From positions 1,178,001-1,242,000 of the forward strand of contig MBPM02000007.1 in the NCBI GenBank assembly GCA_001695595.3: DNA of 64,000 nt. The letters run 5' to 3'. Positions 46,201 through 58,576 of this stretch are shown here, piece after piece; position 1 is the first letter of the stretch, and each line of letters begins with the position of its first letter. Under the pieces are notes generated by a model. That model was given only the letters and a program-made list of their open reading frames with translations, did not search any database and was not told the origin of the DNA. Source of the DNA: Plasmopara viticola (taxonomy: Eukaryota; Oomycota; Peronosporomycetes; Peronosporales; Peronosporaceae). The position numbers and the translations under genes were made by a program.

Positions 46201-47345
46201 AAGCTATATATGGTCTCAAGCAAGCTGCAAGCGCTTGGAACAAGACAATCGACCACGTCTTCAAGAAGAACGATTTTAAAAGTTGTGGAGCGGATCAATG
46301 CGTCTACGTGAAGAAAGTGGAAGAAGGTTTTGTGTACGTATGTCTTTATGTCGATGATATGATCATTGCAGCCAAGACGAGCGACGAGATTCTAGAGGTC
46401 AAGGGGATGCTTAAAAGTGTTTTCAAGATGAAGGATCTCGGTATGGCGAAGTTCATCTTGGGCATGGAGATCGACCACGACATGACAGCTTCCACACTAA
46501 TGATCAAGCAAACACGCTACATTAGCGACGTGGCTGAGCGATTTGGGCAGAAAAACGCCAAGAACGTCGACAATCCGTGTACGTCCGGTCTCAAGCTGTC
46601 AACATCACAGTCACCAAGTACAGAAGCTGAGCGTTCAGAGATGCGGTCAAGACCATACCGCTCACTAATTGGATGTCTGCTATATGTTACAACTTGCACT
46701 CGGCCGGACGTCGCATACATCGTGACACAACTGTCTCGATTTCTCGAAAAGCCGGGGTTACCACATTGGAACGCCGCAATTCGTGTATTGCGCTACTTAA
46801 ATTCGACACGTCATCATGGGATCGTTTATCAAAGAGGGACGGGAAAGGTGATTGTTGAAGCTTTTTCGGATGCTGACTGGGGTAGCAACACCGATGACAG
46901 ACGGTCTGTCTCAGGTGTGTTGATCAACATTGGTAAAGCTCCGGTTGTATTCAAGTCCAAGTATCAGAGAACAGTTGCACTAAGTTCCGCAGAAGCAGAG
47001 TATATGGCGCTCAGCTTGTGCACACAAGAAGTACTTTGGGCGCGCGCAATGCTCAAGGACATGGGTCAAGAACAAGTGGGAGGCACGCAAATATGGGAAG
47101 ACAATCAAGGTGCGATAGCTTTGGCAAACAACGCGGGCTACCACGCACGTACAAAGCACGTGGACATCAGACATCACTTTATTCGGGAGAACGTTCAGCA
47201 TGGATTACTCAAGATTGGCTACATTGATACGAAGAGTCAGCTTGCAGATATGCTAACCAAGGCGCTTGGAACCAAGATGCTGAAGTATCTGCGCGAAGCC
47301 TCCGGAATCAAGACCAAGTCAGCAACAAAGGACACACAGCATTAG
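43239..47345 (+). CDS. Family A Gag-Pol polyprotein, intact
   Basis: 1368 codons, all catalytic residues present at the positions given for copy 3. Distinct changes include Glu for Gly in LLEDGNYY near the N-terminus, Asn for Asp in the zinc knuckle (CCHC ligands unaffected), and Lys for Thr in DKIKMF of the integrase. It belongs with copies 1 and 2 by FAVGDEK and IPDAPMNEE. Coding appears complete, so the element may be competent. Confidence 0.96.
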   Translation: MTTKRTEVLLEDGNYYHWEFNMRMALARKGLLGHIMGAKGESEITETWLVNDAKALGIIAQGVEIQHQTKIRSATRALEAWGTLRDFYHRSTLHNRVTMTRRLHEFKMESGTRMVEHLDAFDELVVGLQMTGEPVDESRQLVVLLSSLPAEYEIISSIVENAKDITLIEVKEKLLKESDRLQKKEASEKAFRATDNDGRIKGRRGSGRKIYAPRKGGGFRGKCFNCDQTGHMKRNCPAAESRSRNRYSGNDAVFAVGDEKSVSWLIDSGATSHMTPHRSDLIDFKQLKDDIKVTIADGRKLRVEGAGTVKLIGLDGRRISMMEVLLIPGLDRRLLSVGKLAERGLSVEFQRASCIIWDKNEALATGTRNGKAYTLDCQQEEARLVQYSGVDSQWELWHARMGHPSEDVLVKTMRSTEGIPALKQGIKTLCGGCMKGKQTIEAFPGRSMTKTSRVLELVHTDVMGPMKTLSKGGAKYILTFVDDYSRYVVAYFLAKKSEVADKIKMFKALHENQWGARIKCLRSDNGTEFVNKTVTNLCQRNGIIHQRTVPYSPQQNGIAERMNRTIMEKARSMLHYKCVPTCWWAEAVSTAVYLINRSPNTMHPNNTPYELGFKMKPRMDHLRVFGSHGYAHVDQVKRTKLEAKSFKCMFLGYAEDTKGYRVYDLEKDKISVSRSVKLDEREVGGIYETHTPKQIKVIHVTKDNDESAVSGPTEHQQDQDELMEGEGEDEIPDAPMNEEESDTNESRIEMLRLPTSVHSELTEYRPPTLDAQEDRLVFRPQVERSRRTNEPMLLLENGSDADESLGGSDGPPSSKRARIDEDGLIAEAILAYAVSVGEESDLPTTYAQAMSSDEAEQWRQAMDAELQSHHKNKTWTLVPRESIGRTIGCRWVFAKKRDQNGCVVRYKARLVAKGFKQKYGVDFFETYSPVANMNSIRVVLAVCAVLGYKMEQLDVDTAFLNSVLSDRVHMEVPIGVKGAQGFACQLNKAIYGLKQAASAWNKTIDHVFKKNDFKSCGADQCVYVKKVEEGFVYVCLYVDDMIIAAKTSDEILEVKGMLKSVFKMKDLGMAKFILGMEIDHDMTASTLMIKQTRYISDVAERFGQKNAKNVDNPCTSGLKLSTSQSPSTEAERSEMRSRPYRSLIGCLLYVTTCTRPDVAYIVTQLSRFLEKPGLPHWNAAIRVLRYLNSTRHHGIVYQRGTGKVIVEAFSDADWGSNTDDRRSVSGVLINIGKAPVVFKSKYQRTVALSSAEAEYMALSLCTQEVLWARAMLKDMGQEQVGGTQIWEDNQGAIALANNAGYHARTKHVDIRHHFIRENVQHGLLKIGYIDTKSQLADMLTKALGTKMLKYLREASGIKTKSATKDTQH

Positions 47346-47358
47346 CGGTGAGTGGGAG

Positions 47359-47504
47359 TGTTAACATTACACCGCTGAATGCATGTTGAACAGGTGGATG
47401 GCTTTACAGTAATTACAAGTACGTCACAATTAGTAATTACATATGGTAGCCATTCATTGGTCAGGATAAATATATTCACTTCGGTTTTTACTTTCTTCTT
47501 AACA
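47359..47504 (+). repeat. 3' LTR of family A copy 4
   Basis: 146 bp, identical by eye to the 5' LTR. Confidence 0.95.
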
Positions 47505-47644
47505 TTACGCTTGCCAGATTAATTTCTAAACAGAGAAATAATAGCTGGAGTATTGCATACATCCACTGGCGTCAATTCATTCTACGTGAGCAGAAATTAG
47601 TACAGTCTGAGAAGGAGAAACGAAATCAACCAAAACATCACATA

Positions 47645-48125
47645 TTGAGGTGTGTCCTTGATACACCGCGCAATGCAGTGGTGAATTTTGGTCCTGTAGC
47701 ACCACACAGCATGAAAATATTAATACACTCGTACTTACATTTTTTTCAAAACACTGCTAACGGTGCTCCATATTCCGATACATTTCTATCATATACGAGC
47801 TCACAGCCATCGTCGATAAGTCTCAATACGGCGTCGTCAAATCCAAAAAGCAGTATGGATATTAGGACAGAATCGTTGACGACCGCATTTGCGTCTTTCA
47901 TCTTCTCCCACCACTTCAGTATCATTTGACTGTCCTTTCCATTACTCTCTTAATCGAGACTGTGCCAACTGAGCTTTTAGCTGCTACAACGAAGAAGGAA
48001 GTGTGAGGATCGCTGCATTTAGCTGCGCTATTTAGTCAAGAGTTCGAGTGGAATTTAAATGGAGTGCGCCTTTTGTCAAACACTTGACAATTCTGATCGT
48101 GTCAGCAATGTTCCTTGTCAGACAT
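47645..48125 (-). pseudogene. EF-hand/ankyrin relic, block b (R2)
   Basis: Counterpart of 20640-21137, starting at the ATG at 48125. It has small deletions relative to R1, for example near 47840 and 47894. Confidence 0.48.
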
Positions 48126-48271
48126 TACGATCGGCAAAGTCGTTTCACAAAGTACGTTAGTAGCAAGAAAAAAGGCTATGCTCCCAAGTATTTCTCTGCT
48201 TAGTATAGCTCATACGTACTTTAGAGCAATTATCGCATTCAAAGTCATAAACATGCATTATACAAGCCCAC

Positions 48272-48346
48272 TGACAACGCGATTTCTTCTTTTTCGATCG
48301 GCGATAGTCTTCATCGTCATCTTTCTGCTCGCGCGTCTTGTGCGCA
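48272..48346 (-). pseudogene. SPT16 extreme C-terminus, block b (R2)
   Basis: Counterpart of 21285-21357, with Thr and Arg where R1 has Lys residues (HKTREQKDDDEDYRRS). Joined to the effector piece at the same base. Confidence 0.58.
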
Positions 48347-48503
48347 ATGTACATTATTAGGCAGCGCACCCAAAAGCTTTTCGATGAATGATTCACAAAA
48401 TTATATAAGATCTGTGAGCGTATGCTTCATCGCCCATCAGCATGATCAAAACGTCGGACGGACGAATTCTTTCCAGCAACAAAATCGACGTCAGCACAAT
48501 CAA
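48347..48503 (-). pseudogene. Middle piece of the second LWY effector (R2)
   Basis: Same piece as 21358-21513, with the same junctions, so the rearrangement is older than the tandem duplication. Confidence 0.75.
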
Positions 48504-48514
48504 CACGTGTGGCC

Positions 48515-48700
48515 ATATTTGTAACTCATACTGTTTCTAATTTAAATTGCTTCCCCTCCCCTTTAGACCCCTCCAATCGCGATTAATTGCGTGGTTTAGT
48601 GGGTACACTCCAAACCCTATTGGTGCTACACGTCACAGAATTCAGAATTTTCGCACGTAGCTCTAAAAGGTTATCCTGATCTGATCTTTTGAGCAAATCA
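48515..48700 (+). promoter_or_regulatory. Relic of effector upstream region (R2)
   Basis: Counterpart of 21526-21718. Here it continues uninterrupted through GTATT (48701) into 48706 onward, showing the site before copy 3 inserted. Confidence 0.42.
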
Positions 48701-48705
48701 GTATT

Positions 48706-50015
48706 GCTGGATAGTTTATTTTCCATTCTAATTTAAAAAGCGATTGTCTTGGTACGATACGGTGATCGATTGCAAAATTGGGTCGGTGTCGCGGTTGCGG
48801 AACGGTGGTGACCATGGCTGTATTTCAGCTAAAGCGCGTCGGACATTTGGTTGGTACAGCACAGTATGACTTTATTCTTATTCGTGTGATTCTCGCTCGT
48901 AACAGCTTCACTGATCGAGCAAACGCTAGCTTGCAGTCGCGACAGAATGTAAAATCGAAGCGTCATGAGACTTCGGCTCAATGAGTTGATGTTTCCTGAT
49001 AGATGCTTCCTGATTAGTGATTCAAGTTAATGCGGTTTACTCCCGCCTTGTTCAATTTTAGTATTACATTTGCTTTCCTATCGCTGTTTTGATAGCTTAG
49101 CGGCGCAGAAATATTCAATCGCATAGTTTCGTTGATGGAAACAGAACAATATACAATCAAGCTTCTTATAGAAAGCCACTATTAATTTTCTATTGTTCTG
49201 TCTCGTCTATCTACTATTTATCACCCATTATACTTATGAGAAGACGCTAGAGCTTTGGGCCTAAAGTATTGCATTTGACGTGTAAGTATCATTACAAAAA
49301 AAAAATTAAGAAACTGTCGCGTTGCGATCGTAATTATCCACCGATTGCCTAGAATAGGGTTGCAAGATCCGCTGCAGATTTTTTTGCGGCTTACCCGCTA
49401 TTAATGTCCTTAAATTTGAAAACCCAGGGTATGCCAAGCACGAATACTACCCGAAACCAACTCGACTAGTAAATGCCATTTCTTCGTTGCACTAACATTG
49501 CATACTAGAAATCCAGTTACACCGACCTTTTGATCGCCACTGCTCTGATCAACGAATAAATTTTTATCGGTTCATGTAAAAGTTCACGCGACCTTTGCTT
49601 TTGTTTCCTGCCAATGTTTTGTTGGAGAGTGCAAGCACTTTACAGCATTCCAGAACCAGCATGCGACAATTGCGAGCGACAACTGCCGAGTATTTATCGT
49701 CTTTTTAAGGCAAAGTATGTTCACATCTCTCGAAAGTCAGCGACCTTTCAATGCCACCTCATTGCAGTTCGGTAAGGAGCTTGTATTGTAGCACTAGCTT
49801 GCTCTGCTTAATGGGTCACAGGAAATTCTTGAGGCTTCGTCGAGTTTTTAATCTTCGATGTGATGATTTTCATAAGCCTCCAGTTGTATTATATTTTTGC
49901 TAAATCCTAGCACTAAAAAGCACAGCAAGGCAAAATTTCATGCAGCTTCGTAGGAAATCACAGCTGTAATGTAGCCAAAGTATTCTTACTACACGTTTTC
50001 ATTCCGAAATTCTTC
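48706..50015. other. Intergenic, no gene recognised (R2)
   Basis: Counterpart of 26184-27497, with only short unsupported frames. Confidence 0.4.
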
Positions 50016-51158
50016 TGCAGTCAGCACCTTTACAATAGTGGTGTACGCCATGTGTTTGTCAGTCGCAGGCGACTCATGCTCTACCACCGCAAATAGCATT
50101 TGCAAAACTTGATCAAAGTCGAAGGGAGTGTGTAAAGCTGTCTTCAGTTCTTAATGCATTGTACTTTTCTAGGTAGAGCAGCCCGGTTTGAAAAAAGAAT
50201 GGTGGACCAATCAGCTTCCGCATTATTTTGCACCAGCATGGACACGATTCTGGACGGGGGTATGTTCACATCCAAAAATAGACACTTAATCGTCAAGACA
50301 TCTCGATTCGTAAAAAATTTGTAGCCAAAGTAAAATTTGAAGTAAAGCAGCATCCTCAGAGCTCATGCGGGAGACTGATAGCACATCGCCAACAGCATCT
50401 TTGTTGAATTTGAGCAAAATCGTTAGGTAGCTGGTCAAAATTTGATACTTCTTGTCTGGGAGCCTTTGGAAGTACCCCACGTACGCCAAAATACGATCAC
50501 GACGATTCTTAGAAATCTCCTCTGCCAAATGTACTTTTTGATGGAATATTTTGCTGGCAAGTTCATGCTTTTGTCTGAGGACTAGACCCTTGACTTCATT
50601 GTTTGCAGCTTTAGCGAAATTTATAGCTAGCGCTTTTGATCCTTCAGCATTGGTCGCGGTGATTAGTATCTTGGACAATGTTTCGGCGTCATATATGGCC
50701 GACATTGCCTCAACGATAAACTCGTAATCATTCTCTTCGAAGTGGCGGCCGAAATGGCAGACTAAATAAGCCCACCAGATCCAATCCTTGGAGAACAAAA
50801 CGTTGATGTTTGGGTCGGTTAGACACAAACCATTATAGACTGCTTGCAAAACCATTTTGTCTTTCATGAATGGGTCGAGGACATCTTTCTTGAGACCCCT
50901 CACTATAGTACTTCTTGCAACCTTTCCAATTAATTTGGCAAATTGTGAGACTGCCATCCCTATTCTGTCTTCGTCATCGCCATTCGTCACCTCGTGAGTT
51001 TCTGTGACCGCTGATGCAGCAGAATTGTTACGGACAAATGCGAGCGAAGACGCCGTACGTGATGCGGCCAATTAGGCATCCGTCTCCGCTGTGTCAGCGA
51101 ACGCATTCGCAGCTAAGGCACTGGTGAGTAAAGCAATGCGTAAGTAGCAAAATCGCAT
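50016..51158 (-). pseudogene. 5' piece of the second LWY effector (R2)
   Basis: Starts at the ATG at 51158 and has the same TAA at codon 29 (51072-51074) as R1. It lacks the one-base deletion of R1, so a frame of 261 codons (50286-51071) stays open after the stop, to the shared stop after CLDD. Four bases are also missing near 50275, and the homology ends near 50016. R2 is therefore the less decayed copy. Confidence 0.8.
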
Positions 51159-53259
51159 GATGAAAAGTTGACTGTGCCGCGAGATTGTACAATCAGTACA
51201 CAAAATTGAATTGTTAAGCGTGAAGGAATGGAATTTGTGAAAGCAGGCACATACCAGGCTGAACGCTGCGTGGATTGTGACAGTGCATGTGCTCCTTTTT
51301 ACAAACTTAGTTAGCACATCATTTTTTCCCTAAAAATACAACTCACTTGAGCCGAGGTTGCTGCGAAATAAACAAAAAATTCCTTATTTGCCAAGGGAGT
51401 GTTCTTTTGAAAATCTTCAATCTCCACTTTCATTATGTCAACCTTACACTAAATTAGCATAAAACTCAACAATGGGTTTGTAGCGGAGTTGTTTCCCAAG
51501 ATGAGATTGGGCTTGGTACCGGCTATTAGCAGAATTCTTACAAACTTATAGGTAGGATCAACAAAGTAGTGTTGCATAAAATAGAGAAATCTTAAATTAA
51601 AATGTATATGCAGATCGTGAGGAAGACCCCTTTACGCCTTAAAAGGTTTTCGTAGATAATTTTGTGCCCACGGTTCCAAATTTCTTTTTCGCATCCGTCG
51701 ACACTACCTAAAAGACTTCCAAGCTTTTATGGGCCTTTGGATGAGGCTGCATCTACAGCTCTCTCTGCTACCCAACATCTAAAGCGTCATGCCGTATGAG
51801 CTCTCTAGGATCAAAGACTCAGATAGCATAGGTTTCAGTAGCACCCGTGATTGCGCTCTTTTTTTGGTATAACTTAATAGTTTCTTTACGGAATAAATGT
51901 AGAGATAACCACTTAGAAGGCTTCAATCACGGATGATCAGGTGCGCGTTCGCACTCTTTCAACTGAGAGGACAAGCGAAATGCTAGGCACTTACACGTGA
52001 ATCGCTTCATCTAGGTTCTTTGTAGTTTAGATACATATGAAGAAAAAGTTAAGAGCTACGTTCCTTCTGGTGCACTTTGAGTTACGCTAAGCGCACGCTT
52101 TCTTTCCTACGAGGAAGCCAACCGTGACTATAAATATAGAAACGAATTAATAAAATTAACGGTTTTCGTTAGGGGGGCGCCATTCCTTGAAGAACCTATG
52201 GTAACTGTGCTCATTGTCGCCTTATAAGTAAAGCTCAATTCCTTAGCATTTCTACAGCAACAATGAAAGAGAAACTCAAACACTCTCTAAGATTAGAGCA
52301 GCCACAGACAGGCTTGCTTCTTCGGAATGCCGTTGAAAGGTTTTTTCTCTTACGATGACACGGGTAATAGGGTCTGCTAGCCCGCTGACTCGTGATCAAT
52401 CACAATACACTTGAATGCTGCCGAGCGAAGCAAAATCTGCTACGGTAGCTGCGGTACATAATCGCGCCCGCCCCGAAGGAAACCTACGACGTCGATTTCT
52501 TTCTCACCCAATGACTTAAATAGGTCGCTAGTAAAAGCCAAGCCCCCCACTCAGAAAAACATAAATTTGAGTCAGAGACGAGCACTCCACTGGAGAAAAA
52601 CTGAGTCTTTTATGATGGGTGTGTAGTTGATACGCACCATGAATTTGATAAACTTATGCCCAGAGATGCTGACAGCACGTGATTGAAACCCACCCGCGAT
52701 GTACTACACAAGCTTACGAGGTCATGAACAACCATTCGAGTCCTGGTAGACTCTGGCGTGTTAAAAAGATCGCGCGTCAGCAAATGACTGCGCCCCACCA
52801 AAATTTACTGAATTATTTTTAAGAAAATCCTCACGTTGATTAGTCGATTTTAATCTGACTGAGGTTGAAGCCAGTATAGGGCTGTAGCAAATCCAGGTTT
52901 TGAGATATAATATATCTTATTACTTTTGTTTTTCACGTACTTGATCGTGGCAGACAAAACAAACTCTCAATCACCTAGTGTGGCAAGGCCAGATGTGCCA
53001 ACCGCATAGTGTACGCTTTAGGGGTTTTGTGAGTCTTGTTGTGCGTAGATAAGAAAGCCTGGGCAAAATACACAACCCAAATTTGATGGTTAACATTTTA
53101 CGAAGGTAGCTGTAATGATGCCTTCCTCAGCGCAAATGCACGCTCCGCTGGTAGTACTGGCAACTGAAGACGCTAGAATGGCGCTTCAAATGTTGGAGAC
53201 ATAGCTTATTAGATGAGTACCAGATGCAGTTGGCGACATTCCTCAAGTAGGAAACATAA
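51159..53259. other. Intergenic, no gene recognised (R2)
   Basis: Begins with effector leader sequence (to about 51365). A frameshifted version of the possible gypsy protease relic is near 52725-52790. Nothing else can be supported. Confidence 0.35.
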
Positions 53260-53511
53260 GTCTGCAAAACACGTGCGGACTTCAAAAAATTAGAAGCAGT
53301 CGCGCATTGGCCATCGCTACAATTTCAATCTGTGGAAGGCTTACCCCCGGAAAAGTGCTGGCTATGCAAGCCTTATAAGGCATTTGCCCAATCTTTTGAT
53401 AAAAAACAATCAACGCCGAAGAAATTAAAGCTTTTACACGCTTTACGTAGCATCAAGAAAAATTTCCAGCGTAAATCAGCGCTGGATTCGCCGGGTGGGG
53501 CGAAGTCATGA
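53260..53511 (+). pseudogene. Unidentified conserved open frame (R2)
   Basis: Same 83-codon frame as 30745-30996, still open, with S-T-P-K-K in place of S-M-L-E-K. The lack of an ATG in this copy argues against an independent small gene. Confidence 0.3.
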
Positions 53512-55580
53512 AACATTGCTTGCATCGCTTTGGGTCAGTCAACTCTTTTCATTATCTCGGCGATCTTGAGCTTTTTCTACTACTGTCCAGGCAGCTCATA
53601 GCTGTCATTTTAACCGAGACAAGAAATTCCTGCCATTCGGGTTGCACTTAATACGATTCGTCGGCAATATTTAGCGTTCAGTTATTTGCAGTGATCCGAG
53701 ACGCATTCATGGGGACACCAATAGACTTGCCTCACATGCCACAACGAATGACTAGATGCTTTATTGTTCTTGCGAAATATTATGCTTGCATTGAGTATGA
53801 ATCAAGAAACTTTCGCGCTCGAGGGTGCGCTTATATGTAGGCCAGGCATTGCGTTCGCCCATCAAGAATTCATTAAACGAACGATGTTGCTGGTTTACAA
53901 GCTGATACAATATAGAGCGACTGGTTAGTATTTCAGAGTGGTTAAGCCAAGTAGATATTTGAATACTATGTTTCCCCATTACATCTGGCTCTGGTAGTTT
54001 TCAGTATTCCTCTTAACGCTTGCAAAACTATTTTTACTGCTCAAAACGTACTTGCTAAAATTCAAAGCGTATCAGTCTGAAGTTGATTACTAGACCATAT
54101 GGCCATATAGTTTGCTTAAAGACACACTAGAGACCGATGCACTAGTTTATTAATGGCTTTGTACCCGAGAAAAAAGAAGCTAAGGCATCGCTGAGCTTTT
54201 CACCCTGGGTTAAAGCAATCAATATTTTTGATATTTCATTAAAGCGCGGTCGCTTCTCTTAGGTTTATAGAAACTCGCCCAAAATTAATCTTCTTGATCT
54301 TTGGTGTGGATTCAATGTCGTTATTAAAACTGCTGTCGGCTTTGCAGAATGTTGGCTTGATGTATATAGCAGGCTAAAAGATGCGATTTTGTCAGCACAA
54401 TAATCGCCAAAAAATGATTGATATATCAAGCAAAATAAAAGAGATACGCCTCGAAAGGGCAAGTTTGCTAACAAATAGCATAAATTTCAGGGCAAAATGC
54501 GTACACTATTGGACTTTTAAAATAATGCAGATGAACCTTAGGTTTTACGAGAGCTGCCCAAACTGTTTTTTTATTGTTTAGGACTACAACTCTCAGACGG
54601 GTCAGGTGATGTCCGTAGCACCTCACTGACGATTTACCAGTGACCTTGCTGTAATCTTGGTGGCATAAGTAGTAGTAGTAGACAAGTCCAAAACGGCCGA
54701 TCTAATAAGAGCAAGCAGTTTATGTGTAGCCAGTTAAGTCTGCAGCTCGTTACGAAGGCGCATCACACCAACGCGATCCAGCCATTTTGTGTTGTGACGT
54801 ATGATGTTCGATCCGGCCGTAATAATATTTTGCTTGTCTATTTAGAAAAGCTCAAATCCTTTACGATTAGGAGTCAATCCAAATGCTCCACGGTATGGCT
54901 TTTTTCTCGAAACCCAAATGCGTCCAACCACGCAGCACATGATCTGCATGATTCAATGCAAAAGACTCAATGCGAAGACGAGATCGGCCTCACCCTGCTT
55001 TTTTGACCGCAATTTCGAAATACACTTCAATTTAAAGCACATTGTGAATCAAAGACGTTCCCACAGGTGCCGTTTTTTTATATAATGTCGCAGGTATTCT
55101 GACGAAACCATAGAAAACAATTGAGTGGCTTTGTCATGATCACTTAAGGATGAGAAGCAATGAGCGATTTACAGATTAAACACGGCCTCTCAAATTCTTA
55201 TTTGGTTGTGGTGCTATTGTTCTGATATCCATGCTCAGACTTGAGCTCTATGCACCCAGCTTGACATTTGAAAACGCTAAAACATTTTAAATGTGTGGTG
55301 TCTCCAACCCAATAACTTTGAAAGTCGCACTCGTAACCATGGGCATGAAGGATTTTGGACAGAGGATGCAGACCTATAAATTAAATTTCTTAGATGTCAA
55401 GATGATGGATGGAAAAGGAAAAGGAGGGGAGGATTTCCCAAACGATTAAAATCATTACGTCAAAATTGTACCACTCTGCGGGACGCGATTGCTATGCGGA
55501 GGTCATGTCTCTGCTAAATATACGAAAATAACTTAGTTTCGAACAAAAATTTAACCCAGTACGATCTGTCAATGACTAGG
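53512..55580. other. Intergenic, no gene recognised (R2)
   Basis: Counterpart of 30997-33063. Only short frames occur on both strands. Confidence 0.35.
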
Positions 55581-55827
55581 CGTGCCCCAACCTGCTTTGG
55601 TTGGAAAAATTTCAGATGCGGTCGAGTATTTTGAATTGAGAAACTTGTTTGATGTCGTTGCTTAAGTTTGTTGATAGAGGGCTTGGATGATGAGGATAAT
55701 GACGAGGAGAAAGCAATTTAGATGATTCGGACGGGGAATCGGCTGTTGATGACTAAGTAACTGTCGGATGAAGAGGACGCATCGTCGTGGGACGATCCGG
55801 AAAAGGAGGCCCTAGTCTTTGGTCGAA
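55581..55827 (+). pseudogene. SPT16 C-terminal piece, inverted (R2)
   Basis: Same piece and same junction as 33064-33310. Confidence 0.58.
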
Positions 55828-56343
55828 CCAAGTTCAAATGTCGAGGACGTAGCGCACACCGCAAATATCGAATTCCAGCTGCTACTGACAATGCTTTTTG
55901 ATATTGGAGGGCAAGGAATATCTGCAGATGACACATACCCGGCGAGTAGCACGATTCTTAAGATATTAATTTCGCCAGAAATTGCCAACGCCATCGCGAG
56001 CCAAAATATTTGAAAATGCTGACATCGAATTGGTTGGAGCAGGGGTTTACTCCATCTAATTTCGTATACATGCTATTGCTCGAAGAGGCAGAAACATACT
56101 ACTTCACGATACTTTTTACGAGCGAGCAAAGCTCGAATTTTGGAGGATTACGCAAAGACGTGTTACGTGAACACGCCATTTCAACAGAAAAATATAATAC
56201 CGATGCTCATTGGTATCTTCAGCTACGAAAAGTTGAAGCAAATGTTTGAAACAGCTTTAGCTGTTAAGGCAACAAACGAAAAGGCACAATCTCTTCTTGA
56301 TCAACTTTACTGGTGGAAGCTCGGCTCGCATGGCGATTTCTAA
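55828..56343 (+). pseudogene. 3' piece of the second LWY effector (R2)
   Basis: Counterpart of 33311-33827. The stop near 56013 is shared. The second frame break differs (one base fewer near 56142), leaving 56140-56343 open to the original stop. Confidence 0.78.
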
Positions 56344-56615
56344 GTGCATTAGTAACAAATTGAGTCATGGTGTACGACAGAAGAAAGATAAATTTAACGG
56401 TGTGCTTGATAAGATGTTTTTGCTTTTGTTACGGCGGCTTTCCTTCTAGTTACTAGCTACATCACAACTGTTATTTTAAACTGTTTCTGAAGTTTGCGAT
56501 TGACAGTCTAAGCGCATGAAGATACACACTGTTTTAAGAATACTGAATTTAGTTGCATAGATTTGTCGACTTGCAAACGGTTTGCCTCCGTCGATTGGTA
56601 CGATACGTTTAGGCA

Positions 56616-57033
56616 GAACGCACAATACAGTTATTTTATTCGGTGGCAAATCTTCACTTGTGGCTTTAACACACGCTCACGAAATTAATGTTAATTTTCA
56701 TCGCCGCTTTTCCACTAGTTTTAAGTGTTATGCCATCCGAAAGCGTCCTCTGCTTATCCGAGCAAGTGACAGTTGCCCGTGCTTTGTATCGAGGATTTGG
56801 CATCAAGTTCTTGACAGTTGTACAGCTAAACACACTACCGATATAGAGTTGACCAAGATCAAAACTCAACGTTTTTAGCTTACGTACTTGAAAAAGGGGA
56901 CATCAATTAAATACATCACTTCCCATTTGTACATTTCATTTGGTTTAGGTGATGTCAAGTAGATGTTGCATGTGGTACCAGGCTGGCGATCCGTCTTTGC
57001 CAAATCTCTCATCACAATAAATTCGGTTGATCC
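56616..57033 (-). pseudogene. Unidentified relic X, block c (R2)
   Basis: Same as 34100-34517, cut at the same base by the LTR of the next unit. Confidence 0.33.
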
Positions 57034-57212
57034 TATAACAATTTGATTGTCGCAGAGCAGAATGGAAAGTAAATTCATAGGAATAGAGCCAACTTCCGGC
57101 CTAACTCACTTGTAGCCACGTGTTCTTCTGTCTCGATATTCTAGAATGTGACAAATTCTCTTATATGTCAAGTTGACACATACTGTGGGACACCCAATCA
57201 GAGGTCGTTACA
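57034..57212 (-). repeat. Family B LTR-like sequence at the R2/R3 junction
   Basis: 179 bp, same flanks as the R1/R2 junction copy (34518-34696). Confidence 0.6.
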
Positions 57213-57304
57213 ACCAGAAGTCAAACAGTCGCTAAATAATGGGTCGGAATGAAAAAGAAGGAGGGGATTCCCTAGAAGATTAAGGTCATAGCATTAAAAG
57301 CGTA

Positions 57305-57565
57305 CTACTTTGCGGGCCACGGCTGATATTTAGTTTCGAATATAAATTTATCCCAGCACGATCTATCGATGGCTAGGCGTGCCCTTTTGGAACCACATTT
57401 TTTTTGCTGTAAAGTTACGCGCGGTGTAGTAGAAGACGATCGAATTTGCGTTTGATTCTCAGCCAAAGTACAAAGGGCATTTGTTCCACATGCCTTCATG
57501 CCGTTTAGCAACCACGACTTCATGATCACAGCCTCCGGCTTTACAGTGTAGACATGCACCTGCAT
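57305..57565 (-). other. Unidentified conserved reading frame, copy in R3
   Basis: 86 codons with Thr for Ala in VYTVKPEA compared with R2. Confidence 0.22.
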
Positions 57566-57962
57566 TCTATTTTTCGCCGGCGTTATCTGTGTGACAAGTT
57601 TCCACTGCCGCTTTTAATGTGACGTCGGTTTTCACCGAAGACATCATTTTGTTGATGATGAAAAATTAATTACAGGTGCTAAACTATGGCAAAATGTTAG
57701 GAAACTGCATGTTTTTTTCATGTTGGCTAGAATTATGAGTTCTCTCGGCGACGTCAGAATATGGCGTCATGATTTTTTGCCGCATTGATTAGTTATTGGA
57801 GCAATATGCGACGCAATCAATATCGCTTACTAATGAGCATTTCTTTAGCAAACTATAAAGCAACAGCCTAGTTAAATAATGGAAGCACAATTGAGAGCTA
57901 AATGTGGTTTCATTCTTCTTCTTAGACAGTTTTATCTATGATATAAATACTCATCTAAAAGT

Positions 57963-58170
57963 GCTTGCTTTTTAGATATTATTTGAATTGAGTGTTAATG
58001 CTACAAATGGATCTGGCTGTACTCTAGTGCTTTTCGCGACCAAACAAGGACATGTGGAAGTAGCAAAACCCCTGTTACATACACGCCAACACATACAGTC
58101 GAATGTTCTACTGTCGCAATGCTTACTAGTCATGTACACAATCTGCCGCACAAAATGCATATTGCTATAA
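57963..58170 (+). pseudogene. Ankyrin-repeat fragment, copy in R3
   Basis: Same ankyrin-like frame as at 3965 and 35425. The TA run just downstream is longer here (58189-58204). Confidence 0.48.
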
Positions 58171-58576
58171 AAAAAGGATCATGATTTTTGATATATATAT
58201 ATATTCAATATGGAGCAATAGACATATCAAAGAAGCTACCATCACTGTCTTACGTAGAATGCCTCACTTTCTTACGCAAAGCGGATTAATGTATGCAGTA
58301 CTCCCGCAATAATGGCACTATTAAGAAATCTGCCAGGCAAGCGCAACTGTTTTATAGCGTATCAATATTATAAGGTAAAATTCGAGCTGATTCCGATGTT
58401 CCAGCTCCATCGTTTTCGGCTGCACCAATACTTATGTCATTATCAGCTAGCATTCATGTTAAAAAATAGCAATATTTTATAAATTTGGTGCAATCCTGTA
58501 TAATCAGTGAACGTTATAGGCAACTTCAACGAGAAAAGTGCAGTTTCAAGATACAAGATCAATGCAATTGCGAACC

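Larger units (their letters stand above)
43045..47504 (+). mobile_element. Family A copia element, copy 4 (intact)
   Basis: 4460 bp, with LTRs at 43045-43190 and 47359-47504 that look identical. The target duplication TTACG is at 43040-43044 and 47505-47509; the uninterrupted site is 20506-20510 in R1. Primer binding site 43191-43202, polypurine tract 47347-47358. Confidence 0.97.
34518..57033. repeat. Tandem unit R2 (about 18.05 kb after removing one insertion)
   Basis: Second direct repeat, with the same order of relics as R1. Only one family-A copy is inserted (43045-47504). The sites used by insertions in R1 and R3 are uninterrupted here: AATGG at 36477, GGAAG at 38607, GTATT at 48701, and ACAGT at 36416. 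It carries the only uninterrupted effector gene of the window. Confidence 0.9.
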